In this document: in pieces, positions 63,210 through 64,000 of the stretch
Layout of the letters: each line of letters starts with the position of its first letter
Position numbering within the stretch: position 1 is the stretch's first letter
Origin: Nitrospiraceae bacterium
GTDB lineage: Bacteria; Nitrospirota; Nitrospiria; Nitrospirales; Nitrospiraceae
NCBI GenBank assembly: GCA_919902505.1
Contig: CAKKRE010000002.1
Span: 124,001 to 188,000 of the forward strand
Length of the DNA: 64,000 nt
Direction: 5' to 3'
Program-made: the position numbers and the translations under genes
Notes under the pieces: generated by a model
What the model was told of the DNA's origin: nothing
Database searches by the model: none
The model's input: only the letters and a program-made list of their open reading frames with translations

Positions 63210-64000
63210 GTGATCGTTCAGAATTTGGTGCGCTCGACCGTGGTCGCAGTGGGCATGTGCGGGTTCGTGGGCATCCTGTTGGGTCATGGCCAAGCTCAGG
63301 CCACGGAGGTAGGACAGACCATCGCCCAGTCTGCCGACTATTTCCCCGACACCGTCGGCACGCGCTGGCAGTACCGCGGACAGATCTCGGAAGGCCCTCT
63401 CCAGACGATCGAGAACAAATACTTCTTCAACGTGTCGTCGGTGACCGGAACCCGCACCCTGAAGGGCGGCGTGGTCGTCAACGTGTTTCATGACACCAAC
63501 CCAGGCAACCATGGCGCATCCGACAGCTTTTACCGCCGCGATGCGGCCGGCGTGGTGTACTACGGGTCCGAGCCGGGCACGCCGTTGGAGAAGCAGCTCG
63601 TGCCGTATCAGATCATCCGGTTCCCGATGAAAGTGGCTCAATCCTTTCAACAGTTCAATCGCACGGACATCGATTTCGGAAGCGATATCGATGGGGACGG
63701 CACCAACGAACATGTGGACGTCGAAGGAGTCTCGACGGTGCTCGGTCAGGAATCGATCACGGTGCCCGCCGGCACGTATCCCGACGCCGTGCGCGTGGAA
63801 GCGCGGATGACCCTCAAGATTCATCTCTCCTCCGCCGATCGGACGGCGGTCGGCACCGATGTGATGACGGCCTGGTTCGCGAAGGGCGTGGGGCTGGTCA
63901 AATATATCGAACGGCAGGAATTGGCCGCGCTCAAGGAGGATCGGGGCAACATCACCGATATCACGGAAGAACTGGAAGAGGTCAGCGTAAAATCCGCGCC
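63210..64000 (+). CDS. Secreted protein of unknown function (3' truncated by the window)
   Basis: An open frame of 263 codons runs off the right edge. GTG 63210 has GGAGGG 6 nt upstream. Signal peptide: STVVAVGMCGFVGILLGHGQ, with likely cleavage after QAQA. The mature part is beta-rich (DYFPDTVGTRWQYRGQISEG, VSTVLGQESITVPAGTYPDA, TAWFAKGVGLVKYIERQE) and resembles periplasmic barrel-like proteins of the 'DYFP...G..W.Y' type found near lipoproteins. It contains a DIDGDGTNEHVD stretch, possibly calcium-binding. Function is unknown. Confidence 0.65.
   Translation, partial: MIVQNLVRSTVVAVGMCGFVGILLGHGQAQATEVGQTIAQSADYFPDTVGTRWQYRGQISEGPLQTIENKYFFNVSSVTGTRTLKGGVVVNVFHDTNPGNHGASDSFYRRDAAGVVYYGSEPGTPLEKQLVPYQIIRFPMKVAQSFQQFNRTDIDFGSDIDGDGTNEHVDVEGVSTVLGQESITVPAGTYPDAVRVEARMTLKIHLSSADRTAVGTDVMTAWFAKGVGLVKYIERQELAALKEDRGNITDITEELEEVSVKSA

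Overview
The window reads as a chromosomal segment of a Gram-negative, GC-rich bacterium, most plausibly a Nitrospira-like member of the Nitrospirota. This is inferred from gene content and style: PEP-CTERM/exosortase-type exopolysaccharide genes with ExeA-like ATPases, a DUF2934 protein, many small secreted proteins, and dispersed palindromic repeats beside stop codons. I see no rRNA, tRNA, CRISPR array or intact transposase.

Layout. 1-8.0 kb: exopolysaccharide export and regulation (chain-length protein, tyrosine autokinase, two TPR-tailed ExeA-like ATPases flanking a two-domain oxidoreductase). 8.0-12.5 kb: a response regulator, a CHAD protein, SixA, Ppx/GppA and PhoU, a polyphosphate and phosphate-signalling block. 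12.8-18.6 kb: pstSCAB with long-form PstC and PstA. 18.8-28.4 kb: an accessory phosphate island with a lone LuxR-type HTH protein, a DUF2934 protein, a response regulator, a small winged-helix protein, a PsiE-family protein with a 38-aa membrane protein, a second PstS, a lipoprotein, an OprP/O-type porin, a PhoB-like regulator with a degenerate receiver, and a CBS-domain protein. 28.6-46.9 kb: housekeeping and assorted genes (OmpA/Pal lipoprotein, a DUF255-aldo/keto reductase fusion, malic enzyme, antiporter, J-domain protein, RNase D, citrate synthase, Hsp20, fumarase, ferredoxin-NADP reductase, NAD kinase). 47.1-60.6 kb: clpC, tsaD, hflX, nth, yicC, gmk, rpoZ, coaBC, a TPR gene, aroQ, efp, accB, accC, mostly tightly packed. 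60.6-64 kb: thiE, bioD, an SDR reductase and the start of a secreted protein.

The most interesting signal is regulatory. Eight promoters between 18.6 and 28.5 kb carry two or three copies of a TTAACA/TTTACA/GTAACA-like hexamer repeated exactly every 11 bp, the layout of a Pho box. They lie upstream of pstS1, the 19.99-kb response regulator, the winged-helix gene, the psiE pair, pstS2, the porin, the degenerate regulator and the CBS gene, so uptake genes, a porin and several small unknown genes appear to form one phosphate-starvation regulon. No PhoR-type histidine kinase is encoded in the window. Second are two families of palindromic repeats of about 195 and 125 bp whose ends carry TAG or lie next to stop codons; one overlaps the start of thiE. 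Family 1 shows compensatory stem changes between copies. hflX appears to start at a rare AUC codon.
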